This document shows positions 1-11,213 of a DNA stretch of 64,000 bases, in pieces. The notes beneath the pieces were generated by a model, which worked only from the letters and a program-made list of their open reading frames with translations, was not told where the DNA came from and made no database searches. The position numbers and the translations under genes are program-made. Position 1 is the stretch's first letter; every line of letters begins with the position of its first letter. The stretch comes from Tamarix chinensis (lineage: Eukaryota; Streptophyta; Magnoliopsida; Caryophyllales; Tamaricaceae): the NCBI GenBank assembly GCA_030549775.1, contig CM060173.1, positions 35,910,110-35,974,109 on the forward strand. The letters are read 5' to 3'.

Positions 1-469
1 TAGGCCCTTCTGACTTTGTGTAGGTGGGCGAGACATCCAGCGGGGCTGAGTGTTGAACATGTTTTGGCTCAAGGTTCGAGAGTGTCATGGTTGTTTTCAC
101 TCTTCTTGTTATTCTATCTCCTCTTGTTATTTCTTTTGGATCGGATTTACCCTTTTATGATTCATTACTTGTATTGAGTATTTTAAATGAATCTTTTATC
201 AGTTGTAAGCTTAATTCTCTTTTGGATATGAATTACAATTCTTGTGAGTACTCTGATTTTTGATGTATGATCTTTTTAGTTCTTTTATGAACTATTAGTT
301 TAAGTTTAATGTAAATCTTTTCTTAGCCTTAGCACTTAGTACTGGAACGGTCGGAGAGAACCGGTCTGGTACTAAGTGTGGTGGTAACATCCCCAGAGTT
401 CACAGGTTTTAAATTTTAAATTATTTTGCTTTTGAAAAAAAAAGATTTAGTGAATTTTGGGGTGCTACA
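1..469 (+). mobile_element. 3' end of a gypsy-type LTR (solo LTR or 3' LTR), cut by the window start
   Basis: The segment ends in GGGGTGCTACA at 469. Positions about 310-469 are the reverse complement of the start of the LTRs at 3089 and 59665, including the CACTTAGTAC hairpin motif. In those minus-oriented copies this end abuts the primer-binding site, so here the LTR runs in plus orientation and stops without a PBS. That means it is a 3' LTR or a solo LTR. It interrupts a CACTA transposase fragment that starts at 470. The matching target duplication would lie outside the window; CCTAG (470-474) is the expected partner. Confidence 0.75.
320..375 (+). repeat. Hairpin-forming inverted repeat of the LTR (copy 1)
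   Basis: CACTTAGTAC and GTACTAAGTG form a perfect 10-bp stem, followed inwards by a GG-rich and CC-rich stretch that can extend the helix. The same structure lies at the same distance from the LTR end in the copies at 3187, 11169 and 59765. Confidence 0.7.
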
Positions 470-1475
470 CCTAGCCTTGCATTATAAGGTTTAGAAGAAA
501 ATGTTAAATAATTCTCATCCAAAAACTTCCAAGCCTTACCATCAGTTAAGTGTCTCAACACTCTATCTTTAATTCGCTCCTCAGAGTTCCATATCACGTG
601 AGAAGAAGTTTCTTTGGACATAAAAAGCCTTTTCAACCTTGGTATGATGGGGAAATAACATATACCTTATTTGAAATCTTACTAATTTTTAAGTCAAGCA
701 AGTTAGCTGTCTCCCCACCATTTTCTTGAAAACACATTCTTACAATATAGACTCATTACATATAGTATACTTTTCAAGGCATGCATTTTCCTTCCAACAA
801 ATCATGCAATCTTTTTTTCAAGCATCTATCTTTATACAATTAAAATCTAAATCATGAATAATATTGCTTATCTCATAATAAGCTAATGGAATGACTCAAA
901 AATAGGCAAAACCTCTGTAAACAACTTCAAAAGTTTGTGAAAGCTTTACTAGTCATCCCATTAATAAACTTAATCTAAAACAACATCAATACAAAGGAAA
1001 ACTTTGACATATTTCCAAATCCAAGATATAACTCTTGATTATCATTTCTTGTCAAGTTCTAAATCTTTTAATTTAAACTACTCTCTTTAGTGTTATTTAA
1101 TGATGGAAAAGTTTCAGACTGACCACCATATACCTTATCTACCAATATATCTATGCCTTGTGTCCTAAGGGAATCATAAATCACTCCTACCATATCATCA
1201 CAACCATATAATTTTGGACTATTCATAACTTTTTTGTTATAGGTTCATACTCTCCATAGTATTAAAAACATACATATCCTTTTACTATCTCATTCACTAT
1301 CAAAACATCCAAAATGTTACCTCTTCTCTTATGTTCATTTTTTCTGCATTTTTTATGATGATAAGGAACTTCTTATTCCTCTTTATGGGAAAAAATCAAA
1401 GTTGAGGAAGACCTCAATCCCATGTAAGAATACTTCACTAAGTCTATTAGGGTAATGCATCCACTCTAACCTCTT
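470..1475 (-). pseudogene. CACTA (En/Spm) TNP2-like transposase remnant
   Basis: On the minus strand, 636 down to 470 reads as a segment with RVLRHLTDGKAWKFLDENY, the region of plant TNP2 transposases normally written as VLRHPADG..W..FD..(Y/H)P.FA..PRN.RLG. Further upstream, about 1475-1400 gives WMHYPNRLSEVFLHGIEVFL, which resembles the N-terminal transposase-associated domain (W.Y.R....FL.GV..F). About 1230-1100 gives CDDMVGVIYDSL. The reading frame is broken many times. The LTR at 1-469 interrupts the most conserved block. No CACTA terminal repeats were found. Confidence 0.65.
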
Positions 1476-2395
1476 TTTTGTTATTTTAAAATCTATTTTT
1501 TACCAAAATGTTTTTAGCACACACTAATGAAGAAACTATGGCATTACTATACAAGAATAATTTCTTCATAATGCTTTAAAAAAATCAATAAATCTTACAC
1601 AATAAGGTTTGATACGAATCTATATGGTGCTTGCTCGAGTAATAGAATATCACAGTCTCAATTCAATAACCATAAGGTTTGAAAGAAATGTTTATTAATC
1701 AATCTTTATCAAATCAATAATCAATAAAAAACATACACTAAACAACATAGTGAATAAATATTCAACTAATTCAACATTACACAATAATTAGCTATATCAT
1801 ATAACCAAATGAATTTAAGCAACGCAAAGAACAAAAAATTATATCAATTTAAAACTAACATAACCTAATTATGACCTTATAGGGCTATAGAACGCCGCGT
1901 ATTATGCGATTTGTGTGCAATGGAAGACATAGATACAGTTAAAACTGAAAGATATCATCATTTTATAAGCTAACCACTATTTTCTCTCATGTGAAGGAAA
2001 GTGAGCCAACCGAAATTTCATAATGGAATGAACCATGTACAATGGACATCATAATTTTAGAGGTTTTGAAAAGATAGAGTATCCACATAGAGTGTCACAC
2101 AACATCCATATGATGACTAATAAGGTAAGATAGTATAATTTATGCTAGAATTTTAAATCCATCAAATCTTCAAGCATTAATCTTCTCCTTTATCCAACCA
2201 ATATTCTATTAGGACATTAGATGCAATCCTAAATTATTACTCATAAACTCCATTGGATAAAGATCTATAGATAGTGAAGAGGACACACTTTTCACATCTA
2301 TCCATTACTTTCTACCTTAATCATGTTTAATGACACATAATATTCAATCAATATGCTTATAATTAGTCATAGATATAATGAATAGTGGGAAATAG
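1476..2395. other. AT-rich stretch without recognisable gene
   Basis: This lies between the CACTA remnant and the gypsy integrase. No convincing reading frame or RNA gene is visible. It should contain the downstream end of the gypsy element at 2396-18533, but no LTR matching 10279-18533 is recognisable, so the 3' LTR appears deleted or truncated. Confidence 0.5.
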
Positions 2396-3083
2396 AATGT
2401 AGGAGAACTTGATCAAGTTAAGATAATCTTCCCAACTTCCCCTAGAATCAAGCACACACGCTCGAAGCATGTCTTCTATAGTTTGAAAGGTTCTCTCGAT
2501 CTAACCATCTATAGTTAGGTGAAAAGCTATTCATCTTTAATTAAGTACCAAAGGTGGCTTGTAATTTATGCTAGAAGTGTGACAAAAACTAGAGTCTCAA
2601 TCGGACACAATGTCTTTAGGAACTCCATAAAGTCTCACTACAGGCCTTCTATAAGCTATTGGTAATTACTCCATGCTCCATGTCACCTTCATCGGAATAA
2701 ATGCAGCCAACTTAGTCAAATGGTCCACAATAAACGATATAAAGTCATATCCACTACGGGTCCTTGAATGTCCATGTATAAAGTCCATTGATATTCTATC
2801 ACACTTACATTCATGAACTTCCAATGTTTGTACTAACCCTATCGGTCTTTTGTGTTTGATCTTGACCTTCTGACAAGTTAGACATTGAGTAACAAACTCT
2901 GCTACTTCTTGCTTCAAGTAAATCCCCCAATATACTCTCTTTAGATCCTTGAACAAATTCTCCCCTCTAAGGTGAACAAAATAAGGAGTGACATGTCCTT
3001 CCTGACCTCCACACAACCTTGTAGTACACACCATCTGCCACCACATCTAATATTGTCAGCCTCATGAATCAAAAATCCTTTGG
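2396..3083 (-). pseudogene. Ty3/gypsy integrase remnant (element gypsy-1)
   Basis: The minus strand from 3046 encodes an H2C2-type integrase zinc-binding segment (FVTQCLTCQKVKIKHKRP) followed by an RNase-H-fold core. The first catalytic Asp is in ISMDFIHG and the second in GVPKDIVSD. The third catalytic position lies in the ERTFQTIEDMLRACVLD stretch. After IVSD the frame meets TGA at 2597-2599, where relatives have Arg. More stops follow, so the gene is dead. It continues on the far side of the solo LTR as RNase H/RT, which proves that the LTR interrupted a single element. Coding stops being recognisable near 2396. Confidence 0.85.
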
Positions 3084-3088
3084 CTCTA
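3084..3088. repeat. Target site duplication CTCTA, left copy
   Basis: CTCTA directly precedes the TG start of the LTR at 3089 and recurs at 6932-6936 directly after its CA end. Confidence 0.85.
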
Positions 3089-3186
3089 TGTAACACCCCC
3101 AAATTTACTATTAAAAAATTTCGTTTAAAATCAAAAGGCTTAGCGGAAGCAAGGATAAAACCGTAAACTCGGGGGTAATACCGCCA

Positions 3187-3232
3187 CACTTAGTACCAGA
3201 CCGGTTCACTCCTACCGTTCCAGTACTAAGTG
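3187..3232 (-). repeat. LTR hairpin (copy 2)
   Basis: CACTTAGTAC (3187-3196) pairs perfectly with GTACTAAGTG (3223-3232), leaving a 26-nt loop. It lies about 100 bp inside the PBS-side LTR end. Compared with the copy at 11169, stem positions 5 and 10 differ on both arms so that pairing is kept. Confidence 0.75.
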
Positions 3233-3915
3233 CTAAGGCTAAATCCAATCAACATTTAGTACGAAGTATCAAAAAAAAAGTGCAAGACGACATTTAACAT
3301 GAATCCTTAATAAGAGGTAAGTCAAACAGATGTTAAAATACGATTTGGGATTACAACCTCAGAATATGTTTCTCAAAACAAGAACGTAATACAAAATATA
3401 GCTAAACAAAAATAAATCCCGAAGGATCAATATCCGGATTGCCTACTCACTCAAGTCAAGGCTTCCACCCCAACACAGTATCCAATCTTAAACCTGCACA
3501 AGAGGTCTGCTCCCCACCATCGGTGGATCATCACAGGACCCATTCAACCAGTGTAGTATCAGTACGAGTCCAATACTGAGTAAGTCTCGCTACCCTACCT
3601 TATAGGAAAGATATCATCAAATGTGTATTAAATTATAGTACAATACGTTAATACAATATCCTACATACTCACAACCCACAGCATGAATCTTGCCATACAC
3701 TCATAGTAACATATAAAACATATGCAACATCCCATTTAACATATAAGCATGGTATAACCGAAATATAAAGTGACTCATTATGCACATAAGCAGCATGTGG
3801 TAATACATATAATAAAAGCTGGCCATGGTCCAATTAGACTTATTCTTTTTTTCTCATTAATAATATTTTCATTCAACACATATTCTTTAATAGTCCATGT
3901 GAGTGCGGGAGCCCC

Positions 3916-4275
3916 ACTATTATAGCCGGTGGACCGGAAGTAAACACACAGGGCAGGACGCTTCTGACCACTATTATAGCCGGCAGACCGGAACGAAACA
4001 CACAGGGCAGAACGCCTCTGACCACTATTCTGACCGGTGGACCGGACTGGCCCCGACTCACATGGTGTTTCACTGTAAGTATTTAGTATTTTTCCCATGG
4101 ATTAACTTATTTATTTGGGTCTGTCGAGCCGAGATCCCCCACTATTATAACCAGTGGACCGGATGTACACACACAGGGCAGAACGCCTCTGACCACTATT
4201 ATAGCCAGTGGACCGGAACGAAACGCACAGGGCAGAACGCCTTTGACCACTATTCTAACCGGTGGACCGGACTGG
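3916..4275. repeat. 54-bp tandem repeats in two blocks (solo LTR 1)
   Basis: Units begin with ACTATTATAGCC at 3916 and 3970, with a variant ACTATTCTGACC at 4024. The second block starts at 4141, 4195 and a variant at 4249. The spacing is exactly 54 bp. Each unit carries a near-palindrome CCGGTGGACCGG. Because 54 is divisible by three, long but meaningless open frames run through the array on both strands. The LTR at 59665 has the same two blocks with one more unit in each. Confidence 0.9.
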
Positions 4276-5939
4276 GCTCGGCTCAACATCTTTCGCTTTA
4301 CGTGATTAATGTCTTATCCGTGTCTTATTAAACCACACTCCACCCTTAACATGCATGCCAAAAACGGATAATCATGCGTTACACAATATAACATGATATA
4401 TAAAGCATACAAGTCACGTAACACATAGGGGCCTTAGCTACATCCTTACTAAACACTCATAAGTAGAGGTAAGTAGAGACTTACCTGGATCCGAAGCTAG
4501 CTAAGCGAGATAAGAGGGAGAGAGATCACTAGCTCGTGGATCCACGAGAAAGCTTTCCTAGATCCAATAGAAATCAAAAACTAAATTAGAAACTATTCTA
4601 TCAATCAATAATTCACGTATTCTAATTAAATAAACACAAACAACACAAGTGATCTTTCTAAGAAAACGTGTCCAAAACTTAGAACTTAAAAGCATAGCTT
4701 TATTAAGATTTAAGGTTAAACTAAATAAAAACATATTAATACAAATATCACTTGGGACATTTCAACTTAATTTGGAAAGCCCGAGAAAGAATAATCGATC
4801 ATAAGTTAATTTATCGAAAATAACTTATTTATTAGGTTTTACAACTAAATAGGTAACCTAACCATTTACATAGAGCCAAATCCAAACTGATTAGGTTAAA
4901 ACCGAATTTAAATGATTTAAAACCCAAAGATAGAATTCAATTAGATAAAATACACATAGCAAAAATCAATTTTATAAAATCATCCCCGAAAATTAGGGTT
5001 TTAAAGCCCATGACACAAACTCAAGTAATTCAATTTAATTAATTCAAATTAAAGGTATTAGAAATCAATTAATACCATTTCAACTATTTATATACATTCA
5101 ATTTTAGAAAAACAACAATACAAGTAATCGATTTCATAATTTCACTTGAAAATTAGAGTTTTAGGCCCGAAAATACAATTCGTTAAAATTCTATAAATTT
5201 AATCAAATTGAATGTTTGGAAATGCAATTAAACACATTTTATAACATATCAAATAATCAATTGCTCAAAACCAATAAAAGAAATACGCAATTTAGCACAA
5301 TTAGGGTTTTTGAGCCCGAAACGCATATCCGATCAATCCTTGCCAAAACATATCAATTGACGGTTCAAAAATGTAATTAAACATATTATAATGTAATTTA
5401 TATAGTCAATTGAATAAAATAACCTGATTACCCAAACCAATTTAAACCCGCGGGAGTTTTGACCTAAAAATCCAATTTCGATCAATTACGCACAATTTTC
5501 CCAAATCAACACTTCCAATATAAAATTAAATACATTTTAAACAATATTATAAAATCAATTGACCGGAACGGCTCAATTATACAACCCAATTTCATTACAC
5601 CTAAAATTTGACCTAGGAATCAAATTCCGATAAAACCTGCATAAATTTCTCATATTGACGGTTCCAAAATGATATCGGATACATTTTAAAACATATTGTA
5701 TAATCAATTTGTCCAAAATCACAAAACGGGCGAATCCGAAAAATTTGGGCATAACCCGGCCAAAAATCCAATTTTTCCAAAATCTCAACATAACCATACA
5801 ATTAACCTATCCAAATCATTCTTACAACACATATATATACAATCAAACAATCAATTTAGCTTTTTATAAGCTAATTCATACCCAATTAATCAAAATAAGG
5901 GTTAGGGTTTTTCGGAAATTATACCAAATGAAACCAACA

Positions 5940-6330
5940 CAAATCGGGACAAGAAAATGCAGGAGAAGCTTCGTCGGGGGTCGGGGGTGGCTCGACGATG
6001 GTCGCCCGAGCTCGCCGGTGAATTGGCGATGGCGGCGTAGCCTGGGTTGCCGCTCGTCGCTGCTATTGCTGCTCCCGCGGCTGCTATGGTCGAGCTGGCT
6101 GATGTTGCGGCTGTAGCTTGCTGCAGCGTCGTCGGTCGCGTCGCCCGTCGCAGCTGGTTGGTCGGCGGCGGCTGGCCAGGGAGCAGGGAGGAGGAGAGAG
6201 GCAAGGGAGGTCGGCTAGGGTTAGGGTTGCGGGAACAGTGGGCCGACGGGATAAGGGAAAGATAAGAGAAGGGAGAGAAGAGGGAAAAGAAAAAGGGGAA
6301 GGGGGGCACCGGTCGGGGTCCCGACAGTTT
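5940..6330. other. GC-rich, strand-skewed island of solo LTR 1
   Basis: An abrupt GC-rich stretch rich in GGGAG, GGCGGC and GAGAGAGG on the plus strand, followed by a poly-T run and then AT-rich sequence to the LTR end. On the inferred sense (minus) strand it is pyrimidine-rich. Equivalent islands occur in the LTR-like segments near 8040-9200, 13590-14470, 20320-20960/30110-30760 and 63130-64000, and reversed at 57580-58790. Its position fits a promoter/leader region, which is inference. Open frames here are low-complexity and not considered genes. Confidence 0.6.
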
Positions 6331-6931
6331 TTTTTTTTACAAATACAATTATAAAATGAAATACTAATTATCTAAAATTGTTATTGGAATATTTTATCTA
6401 AAATTTATTAGATAAAAATTTATTTCGAATGGATCTGAAGACTTATAATTAATAAAATAGTTATATTAAGAATTTCGGAAATATTTTCGGAAGAATTTAC
6501 CAACAAAAGTAAAAATTTATATTATTTACAGAAATAAATTATAAGAATTCGAAATAATATTTAAAAACATATAAGAAAATATTTAAGTCAAATTCTAATA
6601 AACCGAGACTAATTTTAATAATTTTCGAAATCGGTTTTCCGCAAACTAAAAAGCGTAGAACGGAAGAAAATTAATTTCAAAAAGAACTTCTTAAATAAGT
6701 TACGAATATATTTTTAATTTAAACTTCCCGAAAATATTACATTCAATTAATTAAAACGTCGATAAAATATTACTTCCTGAAAATGATTAATTACATTCAA
6801 TTATGAATTCAAAATCGTCGATAAATTCATAAAATGAATCAAAATTAAAATAATTAATTGTTTACATCAAATTACGCTAATAAAATCATTAAACTTAATA
6901 AATCTGGATTTTAAAAATACGGGGTATTACA

Positions 6932-6936
6932 CTCTA
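6932..6936. repeat. Target site duplication CTCTA, right copy
   Basis: Directly follows the ATTACA end of solo LTR 1 and matches 3084-3088 exactly. Confidence 0.85.
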
Positions 6937-7940
6937 CCTTCTACAATACTTGCCTAAATTCTCTCGATCTTGACAACGCTCATTTGGTGAGATCAGATCT
7001 CCTTGAAGATTGAAGGTGTGATGGTGAATGAGCTCATTTTTTCCTCTAAGCTCCCAACCATGATTTGTTTGACCACAATCTTAATGATCTCTTAGCACAT
7101 TTGGTCTGATAAAATGATTGTGCCCAATGAATGTAATGTATTTTGGCTAAGTTCATCTATCACCACATGGGATTTACCCTTATGGTAATTTAATTCCAAG
7201 TCATAGTCCTTGACCAATTCCAACCACAACGTTGTCTCAAGTTCAACTCCTGTGGAGTGAAAATGTAGTTGAGACTCTTATGGTTAGTGTAAATCTTTCA
7301 CTAAAGTTCTTAGAGATAGTGCCTCCAAATCATGAAAGTGAACACTACTGCATCAAGTTCTAGGTCATGTGTCAAATAGTTCTATTCATGTGGATTTAGT
7401 TGTCATGAGGCATAAGCCTATTCAAATCCACTAGTCCCACTTAGCAATCTGAGCACTGGGGCTGAAGTCAATCACCTCTTCAACTCCTCAAAGGCTTCAC
7501 CACACTTCTTGTCCCATTGAAATCATGTAGCCTTCTTCAAAAGTTAGGTTAATGGATAACCAATCTTAGAAAAGTCTACTACAAACCAATGACAAGGACC
7601 AACCAACCATAGAAAATTACGCACCTCCTTCACAAAAGTGGGCACAAGCCATTCAAAAATATCTTGAATCTTGACAAGATCCATTGCTACACCATCTTTA
7701 GAAATCACCTACCAAGGAAGACCACTTGATCTAACAAAAAATCACACTTTGAGAGCTCGGTATACATTTGATGGGACCTAAACAAGACCAAATTCATCGA
7801 TAAACCAACATATAGTTTATGTTGCTCATGCATCTCTCAGGTGCTGGAGTACATGAAAATGTTATCAATGAATACCATGATGAATTGGTCTAAGAAAGGA
7901 TGAAATATATGATTCATCAGTGACATGAAAGCTACAAATG
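6937..7940 (-). pseudogene. Ty3/gypsy reverse transcriptase and RNase H remnant (gypsy-1)
   Basis: Minus-strand translation around 7940-7740 gives FMSLMNHIFHPFLDQFIMVF followed by IDNIFMYS. This is the RT block normally reading ..L..YLD.FV.VFIDDIL.YS, with the catalytic DD changed to DN. Around 7290-7180 it gives NHKSLNYIFTPQELNLRQR and then a frameshifted DYDLELNYHKGKS, the RNase H C-terminal motif (DHKSLKY.F.Q..LN.RQRRW.E....YD). Stops and frameshifts are frequent. The upstream part of RT, the protease and part of gag are missing at the junction with the LTR fragment beginning near 7941. Confidence 0.85.
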
Positions 7941-9507
7941 CATTAGAATAATAGTAATAATAATATGATAAATACAAATAAAAAGAATAAAGTTTACACA
8001 ATTATGGTTTAAGGACTGAGAGGGGTTAGGGTACCACCTAGGGTTGGTGGTGACGGGCAGCGGTGAGAAAGGAGGGAAAAGAGGGAAAAGTTGGGTGTTT
8101 GGGGTAGGAGAGGGGGAATGAGAGGGGGATTTGAGGTGGTGGAAGATATCTAACTGGAGAGGGTTGGAGTGTTGGTGGTGGCGCAGCCAAAGGCAAAGGA
8201 TCAAGCAGCGGTCGTGTGGTGGCTGAGAGTAGTGAAGAGGGAGAAAAAGAGGAGGAGAGGGAGGAAAGGGAAAAGGAGGGTACTGAAAGGTAGGGGAAGG
8301 TTTGTTGGTGATTTTGGAGGGTATAAAGGGTAGAGGTTGTAGTGGGAGTGGTGGTGGACGGCGGCACAAGGGCAGTGGTGGCTGGGTTTAGGTTGGTCAA
8401 GTGGCTAACTTTACATAGCTAAGGCAGCTTTTGTAGAGAGTATTGAAGGTATTGAGGGGTGTAGCTTGGTGGAGGGTGGTGCAGGGAGTAGTTTGGGTGG
8501 CATTTTGGGTGGTGGTGCTGGACGGCGGTGGTGTAGTAGATGGCTGAACTGGCGATGGCAATGTGAGTTGGGGGTTTCTGGGTTGAGAGAAAAAAGAGTA
8601 AAAGGGGGTTGGTAGAGGGGCATTTATAGACTAAGGATGAGGGGAATAAGAGAGAGATAAGAAGGAGGGTTAGTGGTAGGCGTGCAAATTTCCAGGCGGT
8701 GGCTTATGGGTGGAATAGACCTACCATTGTTGCAAGTCTGGCATGCTCAAGAAGGGGAAAATGAAGGGGAGAGAGAGGGGTTGCAATTGGCTAGAGGAGA
8801 GAGTGGGAGTGTTAGGGAAGGGGATAGGGGCGGCAGCCAGTGTACGATAATGTAGGGGCCATGTACCTGCAATGAAAAGTGGGAGGGTCAAGCATCAGGG
8901 AGAGAGAGAGAGTTGGGGGAGAAGGGAAAAAAAGAAGGGGGTGTAGCTGGTCGGTTTAGGGAGAAAAGAAGAAAGAACTAGATCGAGCCAACAGTTGGCG
9001 AGGGAAAGAAAGGTAGAGAGGAGGTGCAAGCCTGGGCCACATAGGAGGAAAGGAGCGGGGAGGAGGTTTTGGGCCACGAGGGCTAGGCTGGCCCAGGTCG
9101 GGGGAAGGAAGGAAAAAAAGGAAAGAAGAAGGAAGAGGAAAAGAAGAAAAAGAAAAGAAAAGAAAAGAAAGAAAAAGAGGGAAAAAAGGAAAAAGCAAAA
9201 TAGATGGGTTGGGGTATTTAGAATATTTTGGTATTTTAGGATATTTAAAAATAATAGTATTTTAAATAAAATAATATTTAAACTCCCTTTTTAGGATAAT
9301 TTAGGATATTTGAGAGGTTTTTTCTAAATTCCATTTTAATTAGCAAAACACCCTAAACTTTTTCAATTAAATTATTTATAAATTTTCTCTTAATTTTACC
9401 TTAATTACTTCCTCTTATTTTAATAAAATAAATTATTTAATTAATTTCCCTAATAAATTCCTAAATTTTCCATACTTCTCTAAGTTTAGGTTTTGGGGTA
9501 TTTGACA
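7941..9507 (-). mobile_element. LTR fragment (GC-rich island plus AT-rich tail) between RT and gag of gypsy-1
   Basis: A sharp change occurs near 7941, from RT-like sequence to LTR sequence. The stretch CACCTAGGGTTGGTGG near 8035 matches the one near 63150 in the LTR that starts at 59665. A long purine-rich GC island (8040-9200) and an AT-rich tail follow, ending GGGGTATTTGACA at 9507. Positions 9190-9420 are recognisable in reverse complement at 57370-57560. The piece lacks the TGTAACACC end and more than 3 kb expected before it. Protease and part of RT are also missing, so a deletion probably joined the LTR to RT at 7941. Long Pro-, Ser- or Arg-rich open frames here are low-complexity. Confidence 0.65.
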
Positions 9508-9960
9508 TGCCCCTTACCGAAGGGCCATGAACTCGTCATACTTCTTCATCTGCAGAAAAGTTGGGTAGAATCTAGCTTTTAACGCCTCCAAAATGGCCCC
9601 CAACTCATAGTTTCCCCACCCCTACGTTGAATACTCTGCCACCATGTGTCTGCCCTTCCTTGGAGGTAATAGACAAACATATCTACTCTTCTACCTTCTA
9701 GGTAACTACAAGACATGAAAGTCTTCCACATGTCTCTAACCCATTGCTCCTTAATATTAGAGTGCTTCTGACCTTTGAAGATGGGTGGGTGATGCCCAGC
9801 CCTCCTAAGCCATTCTTTGGGAGTGGATATAGTTGCAGGCACTAGTGGAGGTTGAGGTACTCGGATCTAGCCCTCCATATATGCTCCTAAGGTCTCTCTG
9901 AAGGCTTCGATGGGTTTACAGCAATAGTTAATGGTCATCACGTCCTAAAGACTAGAAGAA
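9508..9960 (-). pseudogene. Ty3/gypsy gag remnant (gypsy-1)
   Basis: The open frame from 9842 reads PPIFKGQKHSNIKEQWVRDM, then FMSCSYLEGRRVDMFVYYLQ and RADTWWQSIQRRGGETMSW. This is the core of plant retrotransposon gag (P.F.G......W...M...F.....).V.FA.Y.L.G.A..WW). After a frameshift, a KKYDEFMALR-type segment follows, with TAA at 9514-9516 where relatives have Gln. It lies on the same strand as RT and integrase and 3' of the PBS at 10264, the expected order. Confidence 0.8.
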
Positions 9961-10263
9961 GTTTGGGTAAGCTTTAGGCCACTAAATACTAAGGCTCACA
10001 TAAACAAACACAAGTTAACTACAATGCATTCCCAACCCAACTCTCACTCAAGAACATCTGGGTTTGAAATAATCAAGGTTCATCATAAAATTGAGAAAAT
10101 AAATTTAGTCTAAGGCCATCTATAGACTAGAAATGCCTTAGTAAAAATCTTATGGTATTAATTTTAAAATTTTGTAATGATAGAAAATCTTTAGGAACTG
10201 TTCAAATACCAACCTATGGTATTAGCGTAGTAATTGCTAAAAGTACTTCATTTTTAGGAAAAT

Positions 10264-10275
10264 GCTCTGATATCA
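10264..10275 (-). other. Primer-binding site of gypsy-1 (tRNA-iMet type, one mismatch)
   Basis: The plus strand reads GCTCTGATATCA, so the element sense is TGATATCAGAGC. This is the initiator tRNA-Met PBS TGGTATCAGAGC with one change. It lies just inside the LTR end at 10279. Confidence 0.75.
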
Positions 10276-10278
10276 ACC

Positions 10279-11089
10279 TATAATACTCCTATTTTTCACT
10301 AACAAAAATTTACATTCAAAACATGTTGCGAAAGCATAAAACTCTTTGAAAAATAGGATGTTATTGCCTTATCTAACACAGGTTAGGCTTCCGCTGCCTA
10401 TCCCATATCAAATTCAAGGATAAAGTAATGAAACACAAAAAAGGGAAGAGTTCATAATAATAATTTAATTAAAATAATTTCAAAATGTTTATAATAATGA
10501 CCCTAACAGGTTCTATTCAAATTGTTACAAGTACATATTGAATTATGAAATTTCAAAACATGGGTTGTGGCATGAGGCCTAAAAGAAATACCATGGTCCT
10601 CCACGGACCCTATTAAAACCTTTCGGATGTCTTTTCTCATAACCCCGGCTCAATAGAGATAAGCCCTTTACTAGAAATCCTAAAAAACCCGCACAAGGTC
10701 TTTACTCATAGGAATAAGCAGGTGGCCGAGCAAATGGGCATATTAGTATGCTATGTACCAAGTAAGCCAAGTTGCTCTCTCAATGTACACATATATACCA
10801 GTTCATCATACACAATATAGATTACAGTAAGCATTATGATAAGACCATATGTACATTTAAAAATAGAAGTATTAGAATCATATTATCGTGCATAATTCCA
10901 ACAAGTAGAATACCTCATTTATAAACTCACCACCGTTCCACATAAGAATGTACACACTTAAAGGAAAGGAGAAACAAACAACCTCTAGGGATGATCCCAA
11001 TTAACCAAATCCTTAAGTTATACCATTAATTCATTCATATAAGAGATAAGTGAGTTAACTCGTTAATATTCCAATTAATAGTCAAGTAG
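10279..11089 (-). mobile_element. gypsy-1 5' LTR, PBS-side part
   Basis: Starts TATAATACTCC, a decayed form of TGTAATACTCC, next to the PBS. It is cut at 11089 by solo LTR 2 and continues at 14922. Confidence 0.65.
11085..11089. repeat. Target site duplication AGTAG, left copy
   Basis: AGTAG precedes the TGTAACACCCCC start at 11090 and is repeated at 14917-14921. Confidence 0.85.
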
Positions 11090-11168
11090 TGTAACACCCC
11101 CATTTTTACTACTAAAAATTTTTGTTTTACGGAAGTGTTAATTACAAAATCAATGGGTGTTACCGCCA

Positions 11169-11213
11169 CACTCAGTATAAGTTTGGCATCCTCTACCGTT
11201 CTTATACTGAGTG
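11169..11213 (-). repeat. LTR hairpin (copy 3), perfect 13-bp stem
   Basis: CACTCAGTATAAG (11169-11181) and CTTATACTGAGTG (11201-11213) pair perfectly around a 19-nt loop containing CTACCGTT, which is also in the loop of the other copies. Relative to copy 2, T-A becomes C-G at stem position 5 and C-G becomes T-A at position 10. Confidence 0.8.

Larger units (their letters stand above)
3089..6931 (-). mobile_element. Solo LTR 1 of a gypsy-type retrotransposon, 3.84 kb, inserted in gypsy-1
   Basis: The element starts TGTAACACCCC, ends GGGGTATTACA and is flanked by perfect CTCTA duplications. No internal coding region or PBS lies inside it, so it is a solo LTR left by LTR-LTR recombination. The transcription sense is inferred as minus: the homologous LTR at 59665 has a PBS next to its TGTAACACC end. 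It has four parts: a U5-like end with a hairpin (3187-3232), two blocks of 54-bp tandem repeats (3916-4270), an AT-rich middle, and a GC-rich, purine-skewed island (5940-6330) followed by an AT-rich tail. It splits the integrase from the RNase H of gypsy-1, so it is younger than that element. Confidence 0.88.

Noticed and set aside
7932..9294. Several 60-145-codon Pro- or Lys/Arg-rich frames
   Set aside because: All lie in the GC-rich or GA-rich island of an LTR fragment; sequence is compositional, with competing frames on both strands.
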